Below, in pieces: positions 9,196 to 18,074 of a DNA stretch of 64,000 bases (position 1 is the first letter of the stretch; every line of letters starts with the position of its first letter). The DNA is taken from NCBI GenBank assembly GCA_009885105.1, contig VFLI01000025.1, forward strand, positions 45,035-109,034. The letters run 5' to 3'. The notes below the pieces were generated by a model. That model made no database searches, had not been told where the DNA came from, and saw only the letters and a list, made by a program, of their open reading frames with translations. A program made the translations under genes and the position numbers. The stretch is from Spirochaetia bacterium (lineage in GTDB: Bacteria > Spirochaetota > Leptospiria > Leptospirales > Leptonemataceae).

Positions 9196-10329
9196 ATGTT
9201 TGACAGATGCGAACTGCTCTTTCCGGTTAAAAAGAATCTGATCTATCTGAACAACTGCGGCATCGCGCCGATGTACGGTCCGGCCGCCCGCGCAGGCGCG
9301 CAGTTCATGGAAGTACACAGCTCTCGGGGATCGGGAGTTTTTTCCGGATATGTGAATATTCTGGGAAAATTTCATGAAGCGGCAGCGCGGCTTTTCGGAA
9401 CCGGGCCGGAAAATATTTCATTCGTGAAAAATACGGCGGAAGGATTTTCGATGATCGCCAACGGATATCCTCTGCAGCCGGGCGACGAGATCATCAGCTA
9501 TATCCACGAATATCCGTCGAATCATTATCCCTGGAAGCTCCAGGAAAAACGCGGCGTCGTTCTGCGGCTTGTTGGGGACACCTCTAAAGAAAAACCGGTG
9601 TCCTGGACATTGGAAGCGCTGGAGGAACTCTGCAGTAAAAAAACAAAGATCATCGCTGTCAGCCATGTTCAGTTCACCAGCGGATTTGCCGCTGATATGG
9701 AGGAACTGGGAAATTTCTGTCATGAAAGAAAAATTGATCTGGTAATCGACGCGGCGCAGAGTCTGGGAGCGCTTCCCCTGGAAGCAGTGAAATGGAAAAT
9801 TTCCGCCGTCGCATCCTCCGGATGGAAATGGCTGCTCGGCCCGATCGGCACGGGAATTCTTTACACGTCGCCGGAATTCCGGGAAAAAATCGCTCTTACG
9901 ATGACCGGAGCGGACTTGATGAAACAGGGGCAGGATTATCTGAATCATTCCTGGCAGCCGTATTCCGACGGGCAGAAGTTTGAATACAGCACTTCTCCGG
10001 TGTCGCTCTGCGTTGCTTTAGAAATATCCCTGAGTGAGATCGTCGTGCGGTACGGAATCAATTCGATCCGCAGCGAAATCTTCAGACTTCAGAATATATT
10101 TTTGAAACAGCTCGACCGGAATAAATATTCCCCTCTTGAATTCCCGGAAAAAAATAGATCGGGCATTCTGTCGCTCTCCTGTAAAAAGGATCCAGTCGAA
10201 CTTTCCGCGCGGCTGCTTTCGCAGTCTATTGCCGTGACTTCCCGCGGGGGCTATCTGCGAATTGCGCCGCATTTTTACAATACGGATGAAGACATGAAAA
10301 AAGCGGCTGAGGCGGTGAATTCGCTGTGA
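9196..10329 (+). CDS. Class-V aminotransferase (cysteine desulfurase-like PLP enzyme)
   Basis: 377 residues. Fold-type I PLP enzyme: N-terminus YLNNCGIAPM, cofactor contacts FVKNTAEGFSMIA and VSHVQFTSG, the DAAQSLG aspartate, and the PLP lysine in SSGWKWLLGPIGTG. It lacks the conserved C-terminal cysteine loop of a true IscS/NifS at the expected place, so cysteine desulfurase activity is doubtful. Related class-V enzymes act on isopenicillin N, kynurenine or selenocysteine substrates; substrate unassigned here. It starts 10 bp after the GHKL ATPase gene, and its stop overlaps the next start (GTGA). Confidence 0.85.
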   Translation: MFDRCELLFPVKKNLIYLNNCGIAPMYGPAARAGAQFMEVHSSRGSGVFSGYVNILGKFHEAAARLFGTGPENISFVKNTAEGFSMIANGYPLQPGDEIISYIHEYPSNHYPWKLQEKRGVVLRLVGDTSKEKPVSWTLEALEELCSKKTKIIAVSHVQFTSGFAADMEELGNFCHERKIDLVIDAAQSLGALPLEAVKWKISAVASSGWKWLLGPIGTGILYTSPEFREKIALTMTGADLMKQGQDYLNHSWQPYSDGQKFEYSTSPVSLCVALEISLSEIVVRYGINSIRSEIFRLQNIFLKQLDRNKYSPLEFPEKNRSGILSLSCKKDPVELSARLLSQSIAVTSRGGYLRIAPHFYNTDEDMKKAAEAVNSL

Positions 10330-10811
10330 AAACAGAGGGTCTGCAGATCATCGACAGAGCGCTGATCGAGGAATGCCTGAAAAAAGCGCGCGTCTCGGAA
10401 AGGCGCCGCACAAATTACAATTTCCACCAGAGTATGGAAGAGAATCCGCATCGTTTTTTGAATGTAATGCTTGAGGGCACATACCTGACGCCGCACCGGC
10501 ATCTTTCGCCGCCAAAATCTGAATCATTTCTTATTTTGATCGGCTGTGTGGCGCTGATTTCATTTGACGGCGGAGGTACTGTTACTTCCTGTATAAGACT
10601 GGATGCCTCCGGTGAGCAGCGCGGAGTCGATGTGGCGCCGGGAATCTGGCATACGGTTGTGGTGCTGTCCCGGGAGGCGGTTTGTTTTGAAGTGAAACCA
10701 GGGCCGTACCGGGAATCGGACGACAAAGAATTTGCTCCCTGGGCTCCCCGGGAGAATACGCCGGGCTGGCAGGAATATTTAAAAATATTGTTAAATATAG
10801 CTAACAAATAA
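10326..10811 (+). CDS. WbuC-like cupin metalloprotein
   Basis: 161 residues, single-domain cupin. The pattern RTNYNFHQSMEENPHRFLNVM followed by GTYLTPHRHLSPPKSESFLIL closely follows the WbuC family first described in O-antigen clusters; PHRH supplies cupin metal ligands and the second motif ends in PGIWHTVVV. The reaction is not established for the family. The GTG start overlaps the stop of the aminotransferase gene by three bases, so the two are translationally coupled. There is no O-antigen cluster in the window, so a sugar role is not supported by context. Confidence 0.8.
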   Translation: MKTEGLQIIDRALIEECLKKARVSERRRTNYNFHQSMEENPHRFLNVMLEGTYLTPHRHLSPPKSESFLILIGCVALISFDGGGTVTSCIRLDASGEQRGVDVAPGIWHTVVVLSREAVCFEVKPGPYRESDDKEFAPWAPRENTPGWQEYLKILLNIANK

Positions 10812-10835
10812 TTGGGCGGCGGCGCCGGAGGAACT

Positions 10836-12284
10836 ATGCTCGACGATCTGCTGAAAAAAATTGAAGTATTCTCATCGCTCACTGACTCCGCTCTAAAGGA
10901 AGTCAAAGCGCAGATGAAGCCGTTGAATCTCAAGGCGGACGACATTCTCTGCCGCGAGGGCGAGCAGGGACTCAGCATGTATCTGGTTGAATCGGGCGAG
11001 CTCAGCGTTATCAAATACGGAAAAGACAACGCCCAGGTGGAAATTGCGCGCCTGAGGCCGGGCGAGGTCGCCGGTATCATGAGCATCATCGGGAATGAGA
11101 CCCGGTCGGCAACGATGCGCGCCGCCGGAGCGGTCAGTCTCTGGGAAATCGGCCGCGATGATTTTCAGAAGCTCCTGGACCGCAATCCGGGAATTGCGCG
11201 CAGCATGCTGAATGTGGTCTCACGGTATCTGCGTGAGGAAATTGAAGTGGTCGCTCAGCTGCGAACGCGAGACGTGGACTCCCGCCTGAAAATCGCGCTG
11301 TTCGATTCAAAACAGTACACGGAAGAGACATTCAAAGAGAAAAATGGGGATCGGTATGCCTTTCGCTACTATGAATCGAGACTCAATCTGGATACCGTTG
11401 CCCTTGCGGAGGGTTTTAAGGCGGTCTGCGCTTTTGTAAATGACACTATTGACGAGCCGGTTGTTCGGAAACTGGCATTCCTGGGAATTGAAAAAATTGC
11501 GATGCGCTGCGCCGGATACAACAACATAGATTTAAAAACATGCAAGGAGCTGGGAATCAGCGTCAGCAACGTGCCGGCGTATTCTCCCTATGCGGTAGCG
11601 GAGCATGCGGCGGCCCTCATGCTGGGACTCAACCGCAAAATCCATCGGGCGCACACCCGGGTCAGGGAAGGGAATTTTTCACTGCAGGGACTCGTCGGAT
11701 TTGATATGCACGGCAAGACAGTTGGCGTTGTGGGCGCGGGCAAAATAGGACAGTGTCTGATTGATATCATGGTGGGATTCGGATGCGATGTTCTGGTTTA
11801 TGACGCCAGGCCAAAACCTTACGACAATCCGAAAATTCGCAATGTTTCGCTTGATGAACTTTTTTCTTCAGCAGACATTATCAGTCTTCATGCGCCGCTT
11901 TTTCCGGAAACGCATCACATAGTCAACGCTCAGTCCATTGCGCGGATGAAAACGGGCGTTATGATTGTTAACACAAGCCGCGGCGCCTTGGTCGACGCGC
12001 ACGCTCTCATTGACGGTCTGGTCAGTGGAAAAGTCGGCAGCGCCGGACTCGATGTCTATGAGGAGGAGAAAGAATATTTCTTTGAAGACACATCGGACAA
12101 TGTAATGAAAGATGAAACCCTGGCCCGCCTTACGACGATGAACAATGTCATCGTCACAGGACACATGGCGTTTCTGACGCGCGAAGCGCTTCTGAATATT
12201 GCGGATGTGACGCTGTCGAATATCGGGGAATACGAACAGGGTAAACGCGGATATGAACTGACGAATGGTCTGTGGCCGAAGTGA
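10836..12284 (+). CDS. Cyclic-nucleotide-binding domain fused to D-lactate dehydrogenase
   Basis: 482 residues. The ATG at 10836 is chosen because GGAGG lies four bases upstream; the frame is open 24 bases further. Residues 1-135 are a cNMP-binding (CRP/CAP_ED) beta-roll: the phosphate cassette has GE at 77-78 and RSAT from Arg90, the pattern of domains able to bind cAMP or cGMP. There is no DNA-binding helix-turn-helix. From residue ~151 the sequence reads LKIALFDSKQYTEETF, the exact kind of N-terminus found in fermentative D-LDH, and continues to the end as a full NAD-dependent enzyme: GxGxxG 300-305, catalytic Arg382, Glu411, His443. It should reduce pyruvate to D-lactate in the cytosol, possibly under second-messenger control. 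It is the last gene of the metY operon. Confidence 0.9.
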   Translation: MLDDLLKKIEVFSSLTDSALKEVKAQMKPLNLKADDILCREGEQGLSMYLVESGELSVIKYGKDNAQVEIARLRPGEVAGIMSIIGNETRSATMRAAGAVSLWEIGRDDFQKLLDRNPGIARSMLNVVSRYLREEIEVVAQLRTRDVDSRLKIALFDSKQYTEETFKEKNGDRYAFRYYESRLNLDTVALAEGFKAVCAFVNDTIDEPVVRKLAFLGIEKIAMRCAGYNNIDLKTCKELGISVSNVPAYSPYAVAEHAAALMLGLNRKIHRAHTRVREGNFSLQGLVGFDMHGKTVGVVGAGKIGQCLIDIMVGFGCDVLVYDARPKPYDNPKIRNVSLDELFSSADIISLHAPLFPETHHIVNAQSIARMKTGVMIVNTSRGALVDAHALIDGLVSGKVGSAGLDVYEEEKEYFFEDTSDNVMKDETLARLTTMNNVIVTGHMAFLTREALLNIADVTLSNIGEYEQGKRGYELTNGLWPK

Positions 12285-12380
12285 GAGGAGAGATTTCCAC
12301 GCAGAGATCGCGAAGGGCGCGTAGAGAAGACCAGAGTAATTTTTGCGGATTGACCGGCATTCCGGGAGAGTCGGCCCCGA

Positions 12381-13088
12381 TCAGCCCCCGGGCGCCGACC
12401 GTTTGCTCACAAACTTATCCGTAAAAGGAATCTCGACCCGGGCCACTGTTTTCTCCGGCAGAGTGACAATGCGAAATAAATTGGGATCGATGCCGGCGCT
12501 TTTGAGCATGATCATGATCAGGGCGATTCCCAGTCCGGCGCCCTCAGCATTGTCCATATTTTCCATGTAGAATTCAGCAATGTCGCTGTAGGCCATGCTC
12601 TTTTTCATTTTCTCCCGCATCCGTCTCTCTTCCTCCTGGGCGATGGGAGTGTTGTTTTCCACCTCTATGCACAGTCCATCCGGATTGTAGCTCAGGATGA
12701 TTCGAACATATATGCTCCGCTTCCTGGCCTTAATCCCATAGATTTCATTCATTTTATTGGAAAATTCTTTCTTGAACAGGCTCATTCCACGGGCATAGTC
12801 AGCGTCATTCTTGATGTCAAGGCTCTGGTCCTCAAAGAAAATTCGCTTCTGATTGGCCTTGACGCCGTTGATGGTCAGTTCTTTTGTAATCGTGTACACC
12901 ATGTCGGCCAGGTCGGCCCGGTTGTATTTTTCCAGTATCAGTTTGAGCGTATGAAGTATGTATTTTTCGACTTTTTCATTGATTTTGCTGGATTGCAGGG
13001 CCAGTTCGCCCGAATTATTAACAATCAGGCGGATGTTCTGATCCAGCTCAAAAAAACTTTTTACCTGTGTGATGGCTTCATTTTTCAT
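12381..13088 (-). CDS. Stand-alone GHKL ATPase, paralogue of the 8388-9185 protein
   Basis: 235 residues from the ATG at 13088; a TTG start 16 codons upstream is possible, and no strong ribosome binding site decides between them. N-box TKELTINGVKANQK and G-box DNAEGAGLGIALIMIMLKSAG mark a Bergerat ATP-binding domain. As in the protein at 8388 there is no phospho-acceptor helix and no membrane segment, and a ~60-80-residue charged helical insert lies between the boxes. It is divergent from the GAF/HD-GYP gene, with 72 bp between starts, so a shared control region and related function are plausible. It may be a kinase, an anti-sigma factor or a regulator of an unknown partner. Confidence 0.7.
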   Translation of the reverse strand: MKNEAITQVKSFFELDQNIRLIVNNSGELALQSSKINEKVEKYILHTLKLILEKYNRADLADMVYTITKELTINGVKANQKRIFFEDQSLDIKNDADYARGMSLFKKEFSNKMNEIYGIKARKRSIYVRIILSYNPDGLCIEVENNTPIAQEEERRMREKMKKSMAYSDIAEFYMENMDNAEGAGLGIALIMIMLKSAGIDPNLFRIVTLPEKTVARVEIPFTDKFVSKRSAPGG

Positions 13089-13160
13089 GAGGAATGATAT
13101 TCTAAACAAAACAAAGATGGGCTTTGAGAAGGGCAAGCAACTTATTGTATTGGAGAAAAA

Positions 13161-15134
13161 ATGACCAACGGTTCGGATATAAAGAAAAAAGTTCGGGAAT
13201 TGTGTGTGATCGAATCGGGCCTGCGTCCGATTCTGGAAAGCTCCTTGAATGGACGCGCTATAGTATCGGTGGAAGAAGCATTGAAGCTGGAACTCGATTC
13301 TACAGAAATGCTGACTCTCTGTGTCTGGGTCGTTACGGACGATTACTTAAAGAATCATAAAGACCAATGCTGGGATTGGATGAAGAACCATCCCGAGTAT
13401 GACATTCGAGTGATGGTTGTGGCAGCCGAAAAAGTCAGCAAGGACTATTTCAGGCCTATATCTCCGGAATACATCCATTACACGCTTCCCCGTTCGACCG
13501 GCGCCGGCCTTATCTGCGAATTGATCGACAACACATTCGCGTCGCTTCTGCTCAAATATGAAAAATTGAATCTTCAGTCAAAGCTGGCGCTCAGCTACCA
13601 GGACATCCGCAGGATTACACGAGTCGGGCAATCGATGTCGACAGAAAGAGATTTTGACACGCTGATCGGCATGATTCTGCATCAGGCCCGCGAACTCTGC
13701 AACGCGGACGGCGGTTCGATTTATGTGATTGAACGAACCAGCACCGGTCAGCCGCCGACTCATCTTCGCTTTAAAAAATCCGCCCTGATGCTGAACGCAG
13801 ATGAATTTCTGCTGCCCATTGACACGAATTCAATCGCCGGCTATGTGGCCTTAAAAGGCATTCCGCTTCTTATCGACGATGTGTACGCGCTGACGGGAAA
13901 AGAAGAGTACCGCTTCAACTACGAATTTGACAGAGCTCACAATTACTATTCACGCTCCATGATGGTGATTCCCATGAAAAATCACCGGGACGATGTGATC
14001 GGAGTCATCCAGCTCATCAATCGCAAGAAATCTTTCCAGAAAAAACTGACACCGGATGAAATGAAAGGCGGCGAAGTTCTGCCCTTCGACCAGAAAAGTC
14101 TGGAGCTTGTAATGGCTCTTGCCGGGCAGGCCGCGGTTGCGATTCAAAACAGTCTTCTCCTTCAGGATATCAACAGTCTGTTCGAGGGATTTGTCAAAGC
14201 TTCCGTAACGGCGATCGAACAGAGAGACCCGACAACGTCCGGTCATTCATTTCGCGTCGCTGAATTCACAATAGGCCTTGCAGCAGCCGTGGACAGACTT
14301 TCTTCGGGACCGTTCGGCACAATTCGTTTTTCATCGGAACAGATGAGGGAACTGCGGTATGCTTCTCTCCTGCACGATTTCGGCAAAGTTGGCGTGCGTG
14401 AAAAAGTTCTTGTGAAGGCCAAAAAACTGTACGACTATGAAATGAATCTGATCGAGTGGCGCTTCCTGTATATCCGCAAGGCCCTGGAAAAGCAGTACAC
14501 GGAGAGAAAGCTCCGCCGGCTCAAAGAAAAAGGTCCCCAGGATTTTAATGAGTATGAAAAGTATATGGATCAGGAGCTTGAGGAGCGTCTCAACCAGATC
14601 GAACAGATGTACATCACCATTCTGGAATCCAACGAGCCGGCCGTAGTCGCCGAGGGGAATTTCAGCGCTCTGGAAAAAATGTCGTCGATGAAAATCCGCA
14701 TGGACAGCGGAATAGAGATTCCATTCCTGAAACAGAACGAGCTCTTGAGCCTTTCGATTCGCAGGGGAAATCTGGACCAGATTGAACGTGTGGAGATTGA
14801 ATCGCATGTCACGCACACCTACAAATTCCTGATTCAGATTCCGTGGACTTCGGACCTGCGTCGTGTGCCGGATATTGCCCGCGGTCACCATGAAAAGCTG
14901 GACGGCACCGGTTACCCGCTGGGTCTTGAGGAGCAGGAAATTTCCGTTCAGACAAGAATGATGACGATCTCGGATATTTTTGACGCTCTGACCGCGCCGG
15001 ACAGGCCGTACAAAAAATCTCTGCCCATCGATAAAGCGCTGGACATTCTGAAACTGGAGGCCCGGGACAACCATGTAGATGGAAAGCTGCTGGATATTTT
15101 TATCGAGGCGGGCGTCTGTAAGGTAAACAGATAG
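13161..15134 (+). CDS. GAF domain / HD-GYP phosphodiesterase with long internal insert
   Basis: 657 residues, cytosolic. Residues 1-~150 are an unrecognised N-terminal domain; ~160-330 is a GAF domain (TLIGMILHQARELCNADGGS, then AVAIQNSLLL). A HD-GYP domain follows: ITAIEQRDPTTSGHSFRV-like entry helix, HDFGK at 405-409, HHEKLDGTGYP at 576-586, ISDIFDALTAPDRPYK. HD-GYP enzymes hydrolyse cyclic-di-GMP with a di- or tri-iron centre. HDxGK and HHE are ~170 residues apart instead of ~60, because of a charged, probably coiled-coil insert at about 430-540. GGAG at 13152 supports the ATG. It is divergent from the GHKL ATPase gene. Confidence 0.88.
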   Translation: MTNGSDIKKKVRELCVIESGLRPILESSLNGRAIVSVEEALKLELDSTEMLTLCVWVVTDDYLKNHKDQCWDWMKNHPEYDIRVMVVAAEKVSKDYFRPISPEYIHYTLPRSTGAGLICELIDNTFASLLLKYEKLNLQSKLALSYQDIRRITRVGQSMSTERDFDTLIGMILHQARELCNADGGSIYVIERTSTGQPPTHLRFKKSALMLNADEFLLPIDTNSIAGYVALKGIPLLIDDVYALTGKEEYRFNYEFDRAHNYYSRSMMVIPMKNHRDDVIGVIQLINRKKSFQKKLTPDEMKGGEVLPFDQKSLELVMALAGQAAVAIQNSLLLQDINSLFEGFVKASVTAIEQRDPTTSGHSFRVAEFTIGLAAAVDRLSSGPFGTIRFSSEQMRELRYASLLHDFGKVGVREKVLVKAKKLYDYEMNLIEWRFLYIRKALEKQYTERKLRRLKEKGPQDFNEYEKYMDQELEERLNQIEQMYITILESNEPAVVAEGNFSALEKMSSMKIRMDSGIEIPFLKQNELLSLSIRRGNLDQIERVEIESHVTHTYKFLIQIPWTSDLRRVPDIARGHHEKLDGTGYPLGLEEQEISVQTRMMTISDIFDALTAPDRPYKKSLPIDKALDILKLEARDNHVDGKLLDIFIEAGVCKVNR

Positions 15135-15171
15135 TCCGCCTGGTGCAGATAGCAGACCGACTGCGGCGCCA

Positions 15172-16191
15172 TCACACAACTTTCAGCATGATTTTGCCGA
15201 CCACGCCGGATCGATTCAGCAGATCATGAGCTTTCGGAGCATCTGCCAGCGAAAAAACTTTTGCGATGATCGGATCAATTTTACGATTTTTATAAAGCTT
15301 GAGCAGATCTTCCATATCCTCACGATACCAGTCATTGCGCTCAAGCGCAAGATCCCAGATTGAATACCCGCACTGCCCTCTGTTGGATTCGAAAATCTTC
15401 AGCATATGCATCCGCGGAGACTGTATATAGGCAGAGACGGCGCGGAAATAATCGCGATTGCCGCTCTTTGCCGCGGCCGAAAAACCGTACGGAATAATCT
15501 TTCCACCCGCCCGCAGAGCCTCCCAGCTGCGACGCCAGTTTTTTCCGCCGACTGGATCGAACACCGCGTCCACGCCGTCACCGGTAAGCTCCCTGACGCG
15601 GCGGACAAAATCCTCGCTCTGATAGTCGATGGGAATGCCTCCCAGTTTGCGTATCAAATCGTGTTTTCCAGGAGAAGCAGTGCCAAACATCTGAAGCTTC
15701 AGAAGCGATCCCAGCTGTAATAGAGCCGTGCCCACACCGCCGGCGGCTCCGTGGATCAGAATGCGTTCACCGGATTTTACACGGGCAATTCGATGCAGCA
15801 TTTGATAGGCGGTGAGATAGTTGAGCACCAGAGCGCAGGTTTTGATCGGATCGGTTCCGGGCATCCGAACAGCCATATCAGCCGGAACATTTATCATTTC
15901 CGCATACCCGCCTATGCGTGTGAGCGCGACGACTGCCGCGCCTTTTTTAAATTCTTTGACGCCGGGACCAACACTTTCCACAACTCCGGCAATATCGTAG
16001 CCGGGCGTGATCGGAGGCGACGGCACCCCGGGATACAGGCCCACCCGTACCATCACATCGGCGAATGCGACACCCGCCGCAAGAATTCGCACAGAAATTT
16101 CATCCTTTCCGGGAGGAGGCAGTGTCTCCTCAACAATGCGCAGGACATCGGGTCCACCGTAACGCTTCAGGCTGATTTTTTTGTAATTCAT
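15172..16191 (-). CDS. Zinc-independent medium-chain dehydrogenase (quinone oxidoreductase-like)
   Basis: 339 residues. MDR superfamily: N-terminal GroES-like fold (YGGPDVLRIVEETLPPPGKDEI, PGYDIAGVVESVG) and a Rossmann domain with ILIHGAAGGVGTALLQL. The catalytic zinc cysteine of alcohol dehydrogenases is absent, as in NADPH:quinone oxidoreductase and enoyl reductases. The electron acceptor is unknown. lnt ends 22 bp upstream on the same strand; the pair looks co-transcribed but need not be functionally linked. Confidence 0.85.
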   Translation of the reverse strand: MNYKKISLKRYGGPDVLRIVEETLPPPGKDEISVRILAAGVAFADVMVRVGLYPGVPSPPITPGYDIAGVVESVGPGVKEFKKGAAVVALTRIGGYAEMINVPADMAVRMPGTDPIKTCALVLNYLTAYQMLHRIARVKSGERILIHGAAGGVGTALLQLGSLLKLQMFGTASPGKHDLIRKLGGIPIDYQSEDFVRRVRELTGDGVDAVFDPVGGKNWRRSWEALRAGGKIIPYGFSAAAKSGNRDYFRAVSAYIQSPRMHMLKIFESNRGQCGYSIWDLALERNDWYREDMEDLLKLYKNRKIDPIIAKVFSLADAPKAHDLLNRSGVVGKIMLKVV

Positions 16192-16213
16192 ATATTTTTA
16201 ATTTTTGTGATTC

Positions 16214-18046
16214 TCAATTGCCTTCAACTGAATTGCGATTTTTGCGATTCTTTATCAGTCGAATCAGGACCAGAATCAGCAGAGACAGAAACGGCAGGAG
16301 AAGCCAGAGATTGCCGAATTTCACATAGAATGTGTACGGCGAAGAATTCACCGGCACATCCCAGATCTGAAGCGCCTGCGCTTCCTGTTCTGAAAAAATA
16401 CTGCCGACTGTTGGCTGCGCATAATTTCCTGCGATGTCCACGAATCCGCTGCTGCCGCTGTTTGTGGAACGCACAATAGCGCGCCTCGTTTCCACGGCGC
16501 GGATGCGGCCGAGTTCGTAATGCTGAAAAGTTTCCGCGGTTCTGCCGTACCAGCCGTCCTGCGTGATGTTCACCATGAATCCGGGATTTTCCCGGTTCTC
16601 CAGAAAAAAGGAACGAACGTATTCAGGCTTCAGGATTTCATAGCAGATAAGAGGCAGGAACTGACCCGCCGGGTTCCAGGCTCTGTCCGCGGGAAATTCT
16701 TTCTGAAAAGTCTGCGGAGTTTTGCCGGTCAACTCGCCGTGTGAAAGCGACTCTGGCGGCAGACTGCCCGTCGTCGAGCGGCTGTAAGAAATTAGATTGG
16801 CAGTACGACCGCGTCCAAAACGGCTGAAGCGTACGGCTCTTGGCACAAGAAATATCAAACCGGTCTGCTCGAGAAATTCGACGCCAGGAATGTACTCTCC
16901 CCAGGCAAGAAGCTCCCTTTTGTGATAGAATCCGCGTCTTGCGCCGTCGCGCGAATAGAGAACGGAAGAGTTAAAAATCTCGACGCGGGGTCTGGTCTCC
17001 CCCGTATGAAGCACCGGCTCCATTGCGATTTCATTGAAGAACACGTCCGCGTTGTGGTTGTAGGCCAGAAGTTGAACCATCAGTTCGAAATTTATCTTAT
17101 AATAGTCGGCGTACCGGGTCAGGACATTATCCTGTGTCGTGTAGTAAGGGACGGCCGATTCCGGCAGTACAATCAGATCGATCTTTCCGCCCGCCGCAGT
17201 CAGCTGCTGCGCCATTCTGGGAATGGCGTCCGTTACGATGCTGTCGATCGCCGCATCGGTAACATGGCTTTCGCCGCTTTTTTCAAGAGGTGAATTGGGT
17301 TGAAGCTGGGCGACGCGCACAGTGGGGAGTGTTTTCTGAAAATCTTCCATCTGTCCGCGGCGGAAAGTACCAAAAATAAGACATACAATCATCATAACCG
17401 GCGCAGGAGAAAGATTCAGAACTGCCGCTGCCCTGTTTTTACCCGGTAGAATACTTTCCCGGCGAATGATCGACCCGCAGATCGAGTAGAGAAAATAACT
17501 GAATGCGAAAAGCAGAAAAGTTAGGCCGTAAATCCCGGTGATTTCCGCCGTTTGAAGCAGGAAATTATTCCCGGCCAGCAGATTGCCCCAGTACCAGGGA
17601 AAAATTTGCGGCGAAAAATAATCGGCGGCAGTGCCCAGAACACCGGCGAGGAACCATCCGGGAGCCAGGCCTTTCCATTTTTCCCGCATGCTGAGTCCGA
17701 AAACAACCAGGAAAAGTGGAATCTTGAGATTCAGAAGAATCGAATACGGAACAAAGATCAGCCCGGAAAGAAAGGCTCCCAGTCCGCCGAACTCCTGCAG
17801 AGTGTGTAAGATCCAGTAGAAAGAAAAAACACAGAGAAAAAATGAAAAAATCGCGCCTGCCAGCAGCATTTTCCCGACAGAATGCCGGAGCCGCTCCGCC
17901 AGATAGAACAGAGGCCAGGAGCAAAAATACACAACAAGCGGTAGATTGTAAGGCGCCAGTGAAAGAGTGGATAAAAGTCCGCCGGCAATTCCGCAGAAAA
18001 GCATGGCAGCATAGTCATTCGCAAAGATCGTTTTAATTATTTTCAT
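16214..18046 (-). CDS. lnt: Apolipoprotein N-acyltransferase
   Basis: Inner-membrane enzyme that adds the third acyl chain to the N-terminal cysteine of lipoproteins; supports a diderm envelope. 610 residues, longer than the ~510 of E. coli. Six or more membrane segments fill residues 1-~235 and one anchors the C-terminus (LLLPFLSLLILVLIRL). The periplasmic nitrilase-fold domain keeps its triad: Glu in LPESA, Lys in YHKRELLAWGEYIPG, Cys in LICYEIL. The VNITQDGWYG stretch and the RAVETRRAIVRSTNSG stretch are family hallmarks. GGCGGT precedes the ATG. The start is only 28 bp from the divergent pyrE start, so promoters of both must overlap coding sequence. The window encodes several lipoproteins that would be substrates. 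Confidence 0.95.
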   Translation of the reverse strand: MKIIKTIFANDYAAMLFCGIAGGLLSTLSLAPYNLPLVVYFCSWPLFYLAERLRHSVGKMLLAGAIFSFFLCVFSFYWILHTLQEFGGLGAFLSGLIFVPYSILLNLKIPLFLVVFGLSMREKWKGLAPGWFLAGVLGTAADYFSPQIFPWYWGNLLAGNNFLLQTAEITGIYGLTFLLFAFSYFLYSICGSIIRRESILPGKNRAAAVLNLSPAPVMMIVCLIFGTFRRGQMEDFQKTLPTVRVAQLQPNSPLEKSGESHVTDAAIDSIVTDAIPRMAQQLTAAGGKIDLIVLPESAVPYYTTQDNVLTRYADYYKINFELMVQLLAYNHNADVFFNEIAMEPVLHTGETRPRVEIFNSSVLYSRDGARRGFYHKRELLAWGEYIPGVEFLEQTGLIFLVPRAVRFSRFGRGRTANLISYSRSTTGSLPPESLSHGELTGKTPQTFQKEFPADRAWNPAGQFLPLICYEILKPEYVRSFFLENRENPGFMVNITQDGWYGRTAETFQHYELGRIRAVETRRAIVRSTNSGSSGFVDIAGNYAQPTVGSIFSEQEAQALQIWDVPVNSSPYTFYVKFGNLWLLLPFLSLLILVLIRLIKNRKNRNSVEGN

Positions 18047-18074
18047 TTTACCGCCGTTTTTAAATTCTGGCCCG

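Noticed and set aside
9763..9850. Aminotransferase at 9196 as a true cysteine desulfurase (IscS/SufS)
   Set aside because: The PLP lysine is present but the catalytic cysteine loop was not found at its expected C-terminal place, and no isc or suf genes are nearby.
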